Below are positions 46,726-55,317 of a stretch of 64,000 nt of DNA, piece after piece. Each line of letters starts with the position of its first letter. Positions within the stretch are counted from its first letter, which is position 1. The stretch spans positions 186,001 to 250,000 of the forward strand of contig NZ_GL892004.1 in assembly GCF_000213575.1 (NCBI RefSeq), in the 5' to 3' direction. The DNA is from Dysgonomonas mossii DSM 22836. Lineage in GTDB: Bacteria > Bacteroidota > Bacteroidia > Bacteroidales > Dysgonomonadaceae. Under the pieces are notes generated by a model. The model saw nothing but the letters and a program-made list of their open reading frames with translations. It was not told the origin of the DNA and searched no databases. The position numbers and the translations under genes were made by a program.

Positions 46726-47424
46726 TTACTCATCTTTTTTTTCAATTTTTCCTATTTTACCCGAGTGTTTAAGGACTTTGGCATCAACATAAAAGACAAT
46801 CTCTTCTACGATATTGCTACAATGATCTCCAATGCGTTCCAACTTGCGAATAAGCAATAAAAGCTTCAAACCGCAATATATAAAAGTAGGATTCTTTTCC
46901 AGATAGAGTGTCAATACATCTATGGCATTGCGATAGATATTATCTACCTCTTCATCTTTGGCTAATATTTTACCGGCTATTTTTGTATTCTCCGACTCTA
47001 GAGCTACAAATACATCCGAAAGCATTCCTATCAGCACATCGAATACTCTTTCTAATTGCAACTCTTCCAACAATTCCGAGCCCGGCTTATTACAGTCATC
47101 ATCGATCACATATCGGGCAATTCCATCACAGAAATCACCAATACGTTCCAACGTGCTACTAATCTTTATGAGTGATAAGATCAGCCTTAGGTCTACAGCT
47201 ACAGGACTGTAAAGAGCAATATAGTTTTCACAATCGCTATCTATTTTCAGTTCGAATGCATTCACGCGCTTCTCACGGCTTACAATCTCACGGGCAAGCT
47301 CTACATCTCCATTAAGAAAAGATTGTTTTGCTTTTTCTAACTGAGATATAACCAGCCTCCACATCTGATTTACCTCTTCTCTCAGAGCTAACATTTCCCG
47401 TTCTGTATGTTTCATCATATTCAT
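46726..47424 (-). CDS. phoU: Phosphate signalling protein PhoU
   Basis: 232 residues, all helical. Two PhoU repeats are visible: AREIVSREKRVNAFELKIDSDCENYIALYSPVAVDLRLILSLIKISSTLERIGDFCDGIAR and AKDEEVDNIYRNAIDVLTLYLEK...LLLIRKLERIGDHCSNIVEEIVF. The E/DxxxD-type metal sites are present. It links PstB to PhoR and keeps the regulon off when phosphate is plentiful. Located between pstB and phoB. Confidence 0.95.
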   Translation of the reverse strand: MNMMKHTEREMLALREEVNQMWRLVISQLEKAKQSFLNGDVELAREIVSREKRVNAFELKIDSDCENYIALYSPVAVDLRLILSLIKISSTLERIGDFCDGIARYVIDDDCNKPGSELLEELQLERVFDVLIGMLSDVFVALESENTKIAGKILAKDEEVDNIYRNAIDVLTLYLEKNPTFIYCGLKLLLLIRKLERIGDHCSNIVEEIVFYVDAKVLKHSGKIGKIEKKDE

Positions 47425-47479
47425 CTCTTCCTTCTTTTAATTGTAATTTTAAGAAACTAATTTTAATTAAACCTCCTTC

Positions 47480-48226
47480 TTAACCGAATCTTCCGGTTAT
47501 ATAATTTTGAGTTTCCTGCTTTTGCGGATTTAAGAACATCTTTTTTGTCTCACTGAATTCAACCAATTCTCCTAACATAAAGAATCCGGTTTTATCACTT
47601 ACCCGCGCCGCTTGTTGCATATTGTGAGTAACAATAACAATTGTATAGTCTTTCTTAAGATTGTGGATAAGTTCCTCTATTTTTGAAGTAGAAATCGGGT
47701 CAAGAGCCGATGCCGGCTCGTCCATCAACAAGATAGAGGGAGAAACGGCTAATGCCCGTGCAATACAAAGACGTTGCTGTTGTCCTCCCGATAATTCGAA
47801 TGCCGATTTCTTTAGTTTATCTTTTACCTCATCCCATAAGGCCGCTGCCTTGAGTGACTCTTCAACTCGCTGATCCAAGTCTTTTTTACTAGCCATGTCA
47901 TTTACGCGCAAGCCATAGGCTACATTTTCAAATATCGATTTGGGAAAAGGATTAGGTTTCTGAAAAACCATCCCTACTCTTTTTCTCAATTCATCTACCT
48001 GAACTGTCTTATCGTATATATTTTCATTTTCAATTAAACACTCTCCGGTAAGTCTTGTTCCGTCGATAAGGTCATTCATCCTATTAAAGAGACGTAGGAA
48101 TGTAGACTTTCCACATCCTGAAGGTCCGATGAAAGCCGTAATAGTATTGGCCTCCATTTTCATATTTATACCCTTCAATGCATGAAAGTCTCCGTAATAA
48201 AAATCTATGTTTTTTGCTTCAATCAT
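47480..48226 (-). CDS. pstB: Phosphate ABC transporter ATP-binding protein PstB
   Basis: 248 residues. Walker [11 protein letters not shown]-loop [24 protein letters not shown], signature [16 protein letters not shown], Walker [14 protein letters not shown] and H-loop [16 protein letters not shown] are all intact. It drives phosphate import together with PstA and PstC. The gene starts 14 bases after pstA. Confidence 0.97.
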   Translation of the reverse strand: MIEAKNIDFYYGDFHALKGINMKMEANTITAFIGPSGCGKSTFLRLFNRMNDLIDGTRLTGECLIENENIYDKTVQVDELRKRVGMVFQKPNPFPKSIFENVAYGLRVNDMASKKDLDQRVEESLKAAALWDEVKDKLKKSAFELSGGQQQRLCIARALAVSPSILLMDEPASALDPISTSKIEELIHNLKKDYTIVIVTHNMQQAARVSDKTGFFMLGELVEFSETKKMFLNPQKQETQNYITGRFG

Positions 48227-48240
48227 TTTTCTTATTCTAA

Positions 48241-49095
48241 TTAATTAGTCTTTACTTTTTTGCCGAAGTAACGTCTTAAAATAGTAGCTAAAATATTCAT
48301 AAACAATACAATGACAATCAACACCAATGCTGTTCCGTAAGCAATAGGACGAGAGGCCTCTATATCGGTACCACTGGTTGCTATTACATACAGATGGTAT
48401 GGTAATGCCATCACCTGATCATACATACTTTCGGGCAACTTAGGCAAGAAATAGGCTGCAACTGTAAATAGAATCGGAGCAGTTTCTCCTGATACACGCC
48501 CTATAGACAGTATTAAACCGGTAGTTATATTGGGAAGAGCAGCAGGCAAAACAACCCTGCGAATGGTTTGTAATTTAGTTGCTCCCAGTGCCAGACTTCC
48601 CGTACGGTACGAATCGGGTACAGCTTTGAGTGCTTCTTCGGTAGTACGGATAATGAGAGGTAGAACAAGCAAGCCGAGTGTTAATGACCCGGCAATAATA
48701 GAATCGCCAAAACCAAGTGTATTCACAAATAAAGCCATACCAAAAAGTCCAAAAACAATGGAAGGAATACTTCCCAGATTATTGGTCATAACACGTATGA
48801 ATTTTACAATCCAACTGTTTCCGGCATATTCATTTGTATAAATAGCAGACATTACTCCCAATGGAAAAGCAAATATCATACTGCCTATAATCAGATACAT
48901 AGTTCCTACAATAGCGGGGAATATTCCACCCGAAGTCATACCTTCTGTTGGGGCTGAAGTTAAGAACTCCCAATTGATAACTCCTACGCCGTTGTAGATA
49001 ATAAATCCTAATATCCAGAAAAGGATTGCTACTACAGCCATGCCTAGTACACGAAATATAATAAATGCAATGCGCTGACTTAATTTCTTATCCAT
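48241..49095 (-). CDS. pstA: Phosphate ABC transporter permease PstA
   Basis: 284 residues, six predicted helices. The permease EAA-type loop [56 protein letters not shown] and [20 protein letters not shown] are PstA hallmarks. It forms the inner-membrane channel with PstC and starts 2 bases after the pstC stop. Confidence 0.97.
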   Translation of the reverse strand: MDKKLSQRIAFIIFRVLGMAVVAILFWILGFIIYNGVGVINWEFLTSAPTEGMTSGGIFPAIVGTMYLIIGSMIFAFPLGVMSAIYTNEYAGNSWIVKFIRVMTNNLGSIPSIVFGLFGMALFVNTLGFGDSIIAGSLTLGLLVLPLIIRTTEEALKAVPDSYRTGSLALGATKLQTIRRVVLPAALPNITTGLILSIGRVSGETAPILFTVAAYFLPKLPESMYDQVMALPYHLYVIATSGTDIEASRPIAYGTALVLIVIVLFMNILATILRRYFGKKVKTN

Positions 49096-49097
49096 AA

Positions 49098-50306
49098 CTA
49101 TAGTCCTTTATTATATTGCTTTTTAGAAATTGCCTCAGCTGTTATGCTGATAATCATAGTTATCACAAACAGAATACATCCGAGCAAAAATAAAGCCTGA
49201 TAATGAGCTCCTCCTGCCGGAGCTTCACCTAATTCGGCTGCTATAGTTGCAGGAATTGTCCGCACCGATTGAAACACAGAGTGTGGTATTATAGCTGCGT
49301 TGCCCGTAACCATCAACACTGCCATAGTTTCACCTATAGCCCTGCCTATACCTAATACAACTGCGGCTGATATACCCGATATCGAATATGGAATAACTAC
49401 TTTGTAAACCGTTTGCCAATGGGTAGCACCCAATGCCAAACTTGCTTCACGCATAGCCCGAGGCGTATTACGCATCGCATCTTCGGCAACAGTTATGATG
49501 GTAGGTAAAGCCATAATAGCAAGGATAAGGCTACCTGTAAATGCAGTTTCGCCGACAGGTAAGTGAAAAGTTTTTTGCACAATGGGAACCAAGACAACTA
49601 AGCCGAAGAAACCATACACTACAGACGGAATTCCGGCCAATAATTCAATTGTTGGTTTCATAAGCTTGCGTGTTCGTTCATTAGCCAGTTCTGATATATA
49701 TATAGCGACTCCGAGCCCTAAAGGAAGCGCTATCAGAATAGCAACTATACTCACAAGTAGAGTTCCCAATATCAAAGGCAATACCCCGAATAAAGGAGCT
49801 GGCGTTGCTGTGGGCATCCATTGCTTCCCTCCAAAAAAATCCTCAACATTAATATTCCCTGTTGTAATCACCTTTACTCCGGGCATATTTGTTGGAGCAT
49901 ACTTTTCGGGTAAAAATGCTATGATATTCGGGTTCTCGGCAATCACTTCGCCTAGCTTTTGCGGTAATAGAGCATAATCTTCTCCAAATTCTTCTTCAGA
50001 ATACATATTGAAAATATCATCTATTCTGAAAATCTTTATTTCTTCATTTGCTCCGCCAAGTTCTGCCCAATTGGTTATTTCTGAATCAAATATTTCTTTT
50101 ATTTCAAAAACATTTAATTTGTTAACTGCATTCTTAGAGTTTACAACAAGTGTATAGCCATGTTCGACAGAAGGAGAATTAAACAATCCGAATCCTTCTT
50201 TGAATAAGAATATTACGATAAGGAGTATAGCGATGCTTGTTACAGCACCGCTAACTGTTAGTATGCTTTCAACTATCCGCTCTAATATTCGTTTTAGTTG
50301 TTTCAT
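49098..50306 (-). CDS. pstC: Phosphate ABC transporter permease PstC with inserted PstS-like domain
   Basis: 402 residues, about 100 longer than E. coli PstC. After the first helix (IAILLIVIFLFKEGFGLF), residues about 45-145 form a soluble segment including TLVVNSKNAVNKLNVFEIKEIFDSEITNWAELGG that resembles part of a phosphate-binding protein (compare LTREQLEGIFTGKITNWKQVGG in the adjacent PstS). The remaining helices carry the permease loop AMRNTPRAMREASLALGATHWQTVYKVVIPYSISGISAAVVLGIGRAIGETMAVLMVTG. It imports phosphate with PstA/PstB. Confidence 0.95.
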   Translation of the reverse strand: MKQLKRILERIVESILTVSGAVTSIAILLIVIFLFKEGFGLFNSPSVEHGYTLVVNSKNAVNKLNVFEIKEIFDSEITNWAELGGANEEIKIFRIDDIFNMYSEEEFGEDYALLPQKLGEVIAENPNIIAFLPEKYAPTNMPGVKVITTGNINVEDFFGGKQWMPTATPAPLFGVLPLILGTLLVSIVAILIALPLGLGVAIYISELANERTRKLMKPTIELLAGIPSVVYGFFGLVVLVPIVQKTFHLPVGETAFTGSLILAIMALPTIITVAEDAMRNTPRAMREASLALGATHWQTVYKVVIPYSISGISAAVVLGIGRAIGETMAVLMVTGNAAIIPHSVFQSVRTIPATIAAELGEAPAGGAHYQALFLLGCILFVITMIISITAEAISKKQYNKGL

Positions 50307-50331
50307 GTTATTCCTTTTGTTTCTGAAATCG

Positions 50332-51147
50332 TTATTTTACAGGGATAAATCCAACGTCCGATACTATTTTCTGTCCTTTAGCTGACAATACATAATCAAC
50401 AAAAGGTTTTACTGTTTTCTCTGATTTTGCTTCGTAATAGAAGTATAGCGGACGTACAACCGGATAAGTCTTACTCTTGGCATTGGCTACTGATGGTTCT
50501 ATGAATTTCTTCCCGCCGTCATACGATACATGTATTGCTTTTACAGATTTATTAATATAGGCAAGCCCTACATAACCGATAGCTCCCTTTGTTTGTCCTA
50601 CTGACTGGATAATGGCTCCTGTTGCCGGCAAGCTCATTATTCCGTTTACATAATTTTTATTTGCCAAAACATGCTCTCTAAAAAATTCGTACGTACCCGA
50701 TGATGTTTCGCGAGAATAAGGAACGATCTTCAGGTCTGCTCCACCTACCTGTTTCCAGTTGGTTATCTTTCCGGTAAAAATACCTTCAAGTTGTTCGCGA
50801 GTTAAGTTTGATACTTTATTAGAAGGATGTACTACTACTGCAAGTGCATCATAAGCAACAATTACCTCTTTCGCCTCTTTCCCTTTATCTTTTAACTGCT
50901 GTCTCTCCGAGAATTTAATTTTTCTTGAAGCTTGTGCGATATCGGTAGTTCCTGCCAAAAGCGAAGATATACCAACTCCACTTCCTCCCCCTGTTACCGT
51001 AACAGTTCTGGATGGATTTGCCTTCATAAAACTTTCTGCTTCTTTTTGTGATAAAGGCAATACTGTGTCCGAACCTTTAATCTTTTGAGCACTAACACCA
51101 ATACTTAATGATAGTAATGCTATAGAAACCAAAATTGTTTTTTTCAT
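50332..51147 (-). CDS. pstS: Phosphate-binding protein PstS
   Basis: 271 residues with a cleavable signal (MKKTILVSIALLSLSIGVSA). KIKGSDTVLPLSQKEAESFM, VTVTGGGSGVGISSLLAGTTDIAQASRKI and YSRETSSGTYEFFREHVL are the phosphate-contact loops of PstS. It is the first gene of a leftward phosphate operon, 25 bases before pstC, and its promoter carries candidate PhoB boxes. Confidence 0.96.
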   Translation of the reverse strand: MKKTILVSIALLSLSIGVSAQKIKGSDTVLPLSQKEAESFMKANPSRTVTVTGGGSGVGISSLLAGTTDIAQASRKIKFSERQQLKDKGKEAKEVIVAYDALAVVVHPSNKVSNLTREQLEGIFTGKITNWKQVGGADLKIVPYSRETSSGTYEFFREHVLANKNYVNGIMSLPATGAIIQSVGQTKGAIGYVGLAYINKSVKAIHVSYDGGKKFIEPSVANAKSKTYPVVRPLYFYYEAKSEKTVKPFVDYVLSAKGQKIVSDVGFIPVK

Positions 51148-51194
51148 AATCTTTTTATTTTTAGTGATATTTTATTCCCTAGTTTTTACAGCAA

Positions 51195-51202
51195 CAAAAT
51201 TA
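51195..51202 (-). promoter_or_regulatory. -7 promoter box for pstS
   Basis: Minus-strand TAATTTTG matches TAnnTTTG exactly, 48 bases before the pstS start. It overlaps the nearest Pho-type repeat and has no -33 TTTG, as expected for an activator-dependent promoter. Confidence 0.65.
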
Positions 51203-51240
51203 TTACACTGTTGTTACAGCCTCTTTTCTATTTTGTTACA
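51201..51240 (-). promoter_or_regulatory. Candidate Pho box: phased TGTAACA direct repeats
   Basis: On the minus strand TGTAACA occurs at 51240-51234 and again at 51218-51212, with TGTAATA at 51207-51201. The spacings are 22 and 11 bases, the helical-turn phasing of PhoB half-sites. They lie just upstream of and overlapping the -7 box. Confidence 0.7.
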
Positions 51241-51308
51241 TTTACGTTAAGATTTGTTTAGGCGAAAGTCTATCACTCGCCTATCATTCGTCTGTAATAT
51301 TGATATTT

Positions 51309-51473
51309 ATGAAAAAATATTTGATGGAAGGCCCTATCTATCCAAGGGTACATCCACGAGAAGTTTCTCTAAGATTTAAGATGGTTTTTAGAGTGGCGGG
51401 TGATAAGGAGGAGTTGACAATAAGATACTATTTTCATCTTATATTTTCAATCGTATTTGACAGACAACGATAG
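51309..51473 (+). CDS. Small hypothetical ORF, 54 residues
   Basis: Runs from ATG (MKKYLMEGPIYPRVHPREVS) to a TAG stop; the C-terminal half (YYFHLIFSIVFDRQR) is hydrophobic and aromatic. It is not recognised as any family. It is on the strand opposite both neighbours, has no exact promoter box, and could be a gene remnant or chance ORF. Confidence 0.25.
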   Translation: MKKYLMEGPIYPRVHPREVSLRFKMVFRVAGDKEELTIRYYFHLIFSIVFDRQR

Positions 51474-51622
51474 AAAAGGCAATATAAAACATCATAATAG
51501 TGACGTTTTTGTTTATATCATTTATATTGTGAAATCTCTAAACAGTTATTATATGACACAAACATCTCACAATCAATTTATTGAATTGTAAGATTTGAAG
51601 TAATTATATATATTTTAATAAT

Positions 51623-53182
51623 TTATTTTATATTATCATGAAAATCTGATAATTCTAAAATTGCTCGACGAATTGCTCTATAATCATTACGAGGGACATT
51701 AACAAATTCAGATGATAATCCTTCTTCTGTTTCAACTTCAAATAAACCTTTAGGAGCCTTACTTGTATTTATTAAATCAACATAACAGCCAAAATCAATA
51801 CTATAGACATTATATCTAATACCAGGAGTATCTTTTCCTGAAACACTCTGCTTTATTAAATGCAATACTCGAGCATCGTATAGATAATTTATTAGATCAC
51901 TTTCTGTATCGGTTCTTAGTAAAAATGCTCGCGCATTCCTATTTTTTATAACCACATCAATAATCCATCTTAAAAGTTGAAGTGCTGTCACATTTGATGA
52001 TATCGACTTCTCTTTATCCCGATTATACCAAGTTCTAGCAGAATCTCTAATATGAAAAATCGAGATCTTATCACTTCCAGCTTTCATTGCAGCATTAACC
52101 AAAATATTAATAGCATCTCTTGGAACGCCTTCTGATGCCCGAACAAATTCCTCAAAAGCATTTATCTGTGTAAATGCAACATTTACAAAATCATCGGCAT
52201 GCTTAACTTTTAAATCCTCCGGAAGAAATGATGAAATATGTCTAAATATTAAATTCTTAAAAAAATCAATTGATAAATATTCATTATTATCAAAAACCAT
52301 AAATTCATCAAGATTTAAACTTGTTACATCAGCTCCTGTTTCGATACCAATGTAATCTGATGCCGATTGAGAAAATCTAAAATTAGATCTATGCTCTATT
52401 GCTCCTATTTTTACGCTAATGCCAAATAACGGGAAAAGCGTCCTTCTAAGTAGGTCTGCTAAAAATGGCTGTAGTTCCATTGGAATCTCTGCCCATTCGT
52501 CTAATATAATCCAAATTTCTTTTGGAGTAATTATTTTTACAATTTTCTCAAAACAAATACGAATAGAAGGAAAATGTATTCTATGTCTTTCTATTCCTGA
52601 TATATTTTCTCTTTTATATGCTTTTTTTACACAAGAATCTTTATTCCCTATACCAAAAAACATATTATCAAGCCCCATGCCCATAGATATATCACTCTCA
52701 GAACTAACGCTATCTTCATATGTCCTTTCTTTTTCAATAGGTCCTAATATCTGAACTTCAGTGATAGCATCTGAAAGTTCATCTAAAACTGGACCTATCT
52801 TAGATAAATCTATCGTATTTTTATCATCTATAGCAAAATCTAATATTTGATTATGTATAACAGATAGACTATCAACTAATAGTCTAGTAGCTCTTTCTGC
52901 AATAGATATAGTAGAGTCTGAATATAGTCCCCCTGTAGAGCCTATTGTTCGTAAGTCAATATTAATACAACAATTTCCTTCTTTCTTTTTTTGCGAATTC
53001 AAAAAGCTTAATATATGAGTTTTTCCCGTACCTCGTCTTCCATATAAAATCTGATGATCAGGATTAGTTAGTAATGTAAATAATGAACCAACATCAACAA
53101 AAGTTTTAATCAATTGATCTTCGGGATATTTCTCTGCACGTTTCCTTAATTGAAGTATTGCATTATTTATAGAACTACTCAT
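51623..53182 (-). CDS. Orphan P-loop ATPase (AAA/STAND-like), function unknown
   Basis: 519 residues. The Walker A motif GRRGTGKT is at 48-55, preceded by FVDVGSLFTLLTNPDHQILY; a sensor-like INIDLRTIGSTG at 73-84; and the Walker B motif WIILDEW at 224-230 with Asp228-Glu229, then an arginine-rich LADLLRRTLFPLFGISVKIGAIEHRS. The C-terminal part has helices (SEGVPRDAINILVNAAMKAG) like the lid and winged-helix region of ORC/Cdc6-type ATPases, then a long tail. Similar proteins exist in distant phyla as unassigned ATP-binding proteins. Base composition looks more AT-rich than the neighbours, suggesting transfer. It may be a defence or signalling ATPase; no target domain is seen. Confidence 0.8.
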   Translation of the reverse strand: MSSSINNAILQLRKRAEKYPEDQLIKTFVDVGSLFTLLTNPDHQILYGRRGTGKTHILSFLNSQKKKEGNCCINIDLRTIGSTGGLYSDSTISIAERATRLLVDSLSVIHNQILDFAIDDKNTIDLSKIGPVLDELSDAITEVQILGPIEKERTYEDSVSSESDISMGMGLDNMFFGIGNKDSCVKKAYKRENISGIERHRIHFPSIRICFEKIVKIITPKEIWIILDEWAEIPMELQPFLADLLRRTLFPLFGISVKIGAIEHRSNFRFSQSASDYIGIETGADVTSLNLDEFMVFDNNEYLSIDFFKNLIFRHISSFLPEDLKVKHADDFVNVAFTQINAFEEFVRASEGVPRDAINILVNAAMKAGSDKISIFHIRDSARTWYNRDKEKSISSNVTALQLLRWIIDVVIKNRNARAFLLRTDTESDLINYLYDARVLHLIKQSVSGKDTPGIRYNVYSIDFGCYVDLINTSKAPKGLFEVETEEGLSSEFVNVPRNDYRAIRRAILELSDFHDNIK

Positions 53183-53188
53183 TGTTTA

Positions 53189-53422
53189 TTAATTTGTAAG
53201 TACACTTTTGGTAAATAAGATAAACAAATATAATAATATTATCTGAAAATAAAACATATAAGATATTGCAATATATTGATAGTGAAGTTTATATTTTCCT
53301 CTCTTACCTTCTGTCTTGTTTGATAAATCTTTTACTCTAACAGATTCTAAATTTTTTAAGTTTTGTCCCTCTGGAATATTCAGAAGTATATCTCCCAGCT
53401 CTTCTAATTCATATTCCCCCAA
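53189..53422 (-). CDS. Possible small membrane protein next to the ATPase
   Basis: An open frame of 77 codons ending 6 bases before the ATPase start. It has a charged part (EYELEELGDILLN, NKTEGKRGKYKLHY) and a strongly hydrophobic end (ISYMFYFQIILLYLFILF) that could span the membrane. The only early start is a TTG that directly follows, in frame, the trhO stop codon, and the ATPase -7 box lies in its last codons. It may be a small partner of the ATPase, or simply open frame after trhO. Confidence 0.3.
   Translation of the reverse strand: MGEYELEELGDILLNIPEGQNLKNLESVRVKDLSNKTEGKRGKYKLHYQYIAISYMFYFQIILLYLFILFTKSVLTN
53225..53232 (-). promoter_or_regulatory. -7 promoter box for the orphan ATPase
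   Basis: Minus-strand TATATTTG matches TAnnTTTG exactly, 43 bases before the ATPase ATG. In such AT-rich DNA chance matches are more likely. Confidence 0.45.
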
Positions 53423-54445
53423 TTAAAGTTTTTGTAAACTTTTCCCTTTTCTAAAAATCATCGTATCATTTTTAATGCCTTTGCGCAATATCTTCCTTTG
53501 CTCTTGAGGTAGCGTGACAATGTTTTTGCAAGCATCGGAACAGCAATTTTGCATCTTTTGGGCGCATTTCGAGCATTGTATAAACAAAAGATGGCAGCCT
53601 TCATTTGCACAATTGGTATGCGTATCACAAGGCTCTCCACATTGATGGCAATGAGCTATAATATCATCGGTGATTCGTTCTCCGAGACGATTGTCGAAAA
53701 CAAAGTTTTTACCTATAAATCTCGATTTCAATCCTTCCGATTTTATTTGGCGGGTATATTCGATAATGCCTCCCTCTAGCTGATAAACGTTTCGGAAGCC
53801 TTGGTGCTTGAAATATGCACTCGCCTTTTCGCAACGGATACCTCCGGTGCAGTACATCAATAGTTTTTTAGACTCTTTGTAGTCCTTCAACTGCTCATTT
53901 ATAATGGGAAGCGATTCTCTGAATGTAGTAACATCGGGAGTGATCGCCCCTTCAAAATGCCCTATTTCACTTTCGTAATGGTTACGCATATCAATGACGA
54001 TGGTATCAGGGTCGTCCATCATATTGTTAAAGTCTTGTGCTTTCAAATGAACACCTATGTTTGTAACGTCAAAGGTGTTGTCGTTAAGCCCATCGGCTAC
54101 AATTTTGTCTCTTACCTTTATCTTCAATTTGAGGAAAGATTTATTGTCATGTTCTACTGCTATGTTCAACCTAATGTCTTTCAGAAAGGTATAAGTGTCC
54201 AAAAAGTCTTTAAAGGCACTCATATTATGAGCGGGTAATGATAACTGGGCATTAATCCCTTCCTTCGCTACATATATACGTCCTAACACATCCAGTTCGC
54301 TCCATCTGACAAAGAGTTCGTCTCTGAATTGTTGCGGATTGTCGATGTGGGCATAAGCATAAAATGATAATGTAAGCCTGTTTACACCGGCTTGGTCTAT
54401 TAATTTTTCTCTTTCTTCGTTACTTAATGTATTATATAATTGCAT
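53423..54445 (-). CDS. trhO: tRNA uridine(34) hydroxylase, rhodanese-related TrhO (YceA family)
   Basis: 340 residues. An N-terminal acylphosphatase-like domain (LTLSFYAYAHIDNPQQFRDELFVRWSELDVLGRIYVAKEGINAQLSLP) precedes the rhodanese domain (IVIDMRNHYESEIGHFEGAI) with the active-site loop YCTGGIRCEKAS. A cysteine-rich tail (CHQCGEPCDTHTNCANEGC, QCSKCAQKMQNCCSDAC) may bind zinc. It makes 5-hydroxyuridine at wobble position 34. Stop abuts the small open frame downstream. Confidence 0.95.
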   Translation of the reverse strand: MQLYNTLSNEEREKLIDQAGVNRLTLSFYAYAHIDNPQQFRDELFVRWSELDVLGRIYVAKEGINAQLSLPAHNMSAFKDFLDTYTFLKDIRLNIAVEHDNKSFLKLKIKVRDKIVADGLNDNTFDVTNIGVHLKAQDFNNMMDDPDTIVIDMRNHYESEIGHFEGAITPDVTTFRESLPIINEQLKDYKESKKLLMYCTGGIRCEKASAYFKHQGFRNVYQLEGGIIEYTRQIKSEGLKSRFIGKNFVFDNRLGERITDDIIAHCHQCGEPCDTHTNCANEGCHLLFIQCSKCAQKMQNCCSDACKNIVTLPQEQRKILRKGIKNDTMIFRKGKSLQKL

Positions 54446-54496
54446 TTTATATATTAATTAAAATAGTTGAACAGATTATAAGTTTCGATAAGAGTA

Positions 54497-54504
54497 CAAA
54501 TGTA
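54497..54504 (-). promoter_or_regulatory. -7 promoter box for trhO
   Basis: Minus-strand TACATTTG matches TAnnTTTG exactly, 52 bases before the start. Confidence 0.55.
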
Positions 54505-54625
54505 TAATATGATTTACTGATATAAACGAATATTCAATAGATATAATCTATAAATCATAGGTGAGTGTCTCACTTTAAGTGTAGATAGGTATCGTTGTTG
54601 GCTATAAGTTTTTTTTGATTAAGCC

Positions 54626-55153
54626 TTACTGTAAGCTTTTCCCTTTCGGAATTGCTTTAAGAATATTCTTTCTCACCGAACTGATAGCCGGGCATAGTTC
54701 CCCTTCCATCATTTCGAGTATTGTTTCCAATTCCTGTGTTAATTCAGGAATAGTACGACAGAGCTCGTAAGCTATTTTCATACAAAGTGACTGCACTCCG
54801 GGTAGTTCTTTAACTGAGAGCATTCGCTCGAGACAGAAATCCAAAAAATCAACCCTCGGAGGATCTGCCAAAGGCTGTTTATAAAGTAAATTGAGGATAA
54901 CCCTCCGTTTACCTCCATGCTCACATGTCATCACTTCGTCAATAAGCTCATCTTGTTTTTTATACAGCCATTTATTAGCTTCTGCAGAAAAATGTGTCAA
55001 GACCCAAGCGGCGTGGTACCCAATGTTTTCATCTTCTCCAACAACTAAATCATATAACTCTTGCTTTGAGTTGTCACTATTATCTATTAGACGAAGTATT
55101 TCTTTTACATCCTCCATTGCGATACGTTCCGACAGTTTAGCTTTAAAATTCAT
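54626..55153 (-). CDS. HEAT-repeat-like hypothetical protein
   Basis: 175 residues, all helical, with repeated helix pairs such as GYHAAWVLTHFSAEANKWLY and GGKRRVILNLLYKQPLADP, GVQSLCMKIAYELCRTIPEL. No signal peptide or enzyme motif. Short alpha-solenoid proteins of this kind are common as hypothetical proteins in Bacteroidales and likely bind a protein partner. The final residues PKGKSLQ, and the bases encoding them, are nearly the same as the trhO end (RKGKSLQKL). Confidence 0.75.
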   Translation of the reverse strand: MNFKAKLSERIAMEDVKEILRLIDNSDNSKQELYDLVVGEDENIGYHAAWVLTHFSAEANKWLYKKQDELIDEVMTCEHGGKRRVILNLLYKQPLADPPRVDFLDFCLERMLSVKELPGVQSLCMKIAYELCRTIPELTQELETILEMMEGELCPAISSVRKNILKAIPKGKSLQ

Positions 55154-55317
55154 ATAAATGATGGGATTCTTAAATCAAGCTGCAAGTTAATAAAGTATAT
55201 CGAATTTATCTGTCTTTTCAATATCGTTGAAAGATTTGATAATCTATTGAATTGGTATTAAAATATAAAATATCCTACTTTAAGGGCACGCATCGTTGTC
55301 GTAAAATAAATTTAGTA

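Larger units (their letters stand above)
51148..51622. other. Intergenic region between pstS and the ATPase gene
   Basis: 475 AT-rich bases. The pstS-proximal 100 bases hold the Pho-box repeats and -7 box. A 54-codon ORF lies at 51309-51473. The stretch 51474-51622 holds only AT-rich sequence, with an imperfect dyad around ACAATCAATTTATTGAATTGT near the end of the ATPase gene. No terminator with a T-tract was found for either gene. Confidence 0.5.
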
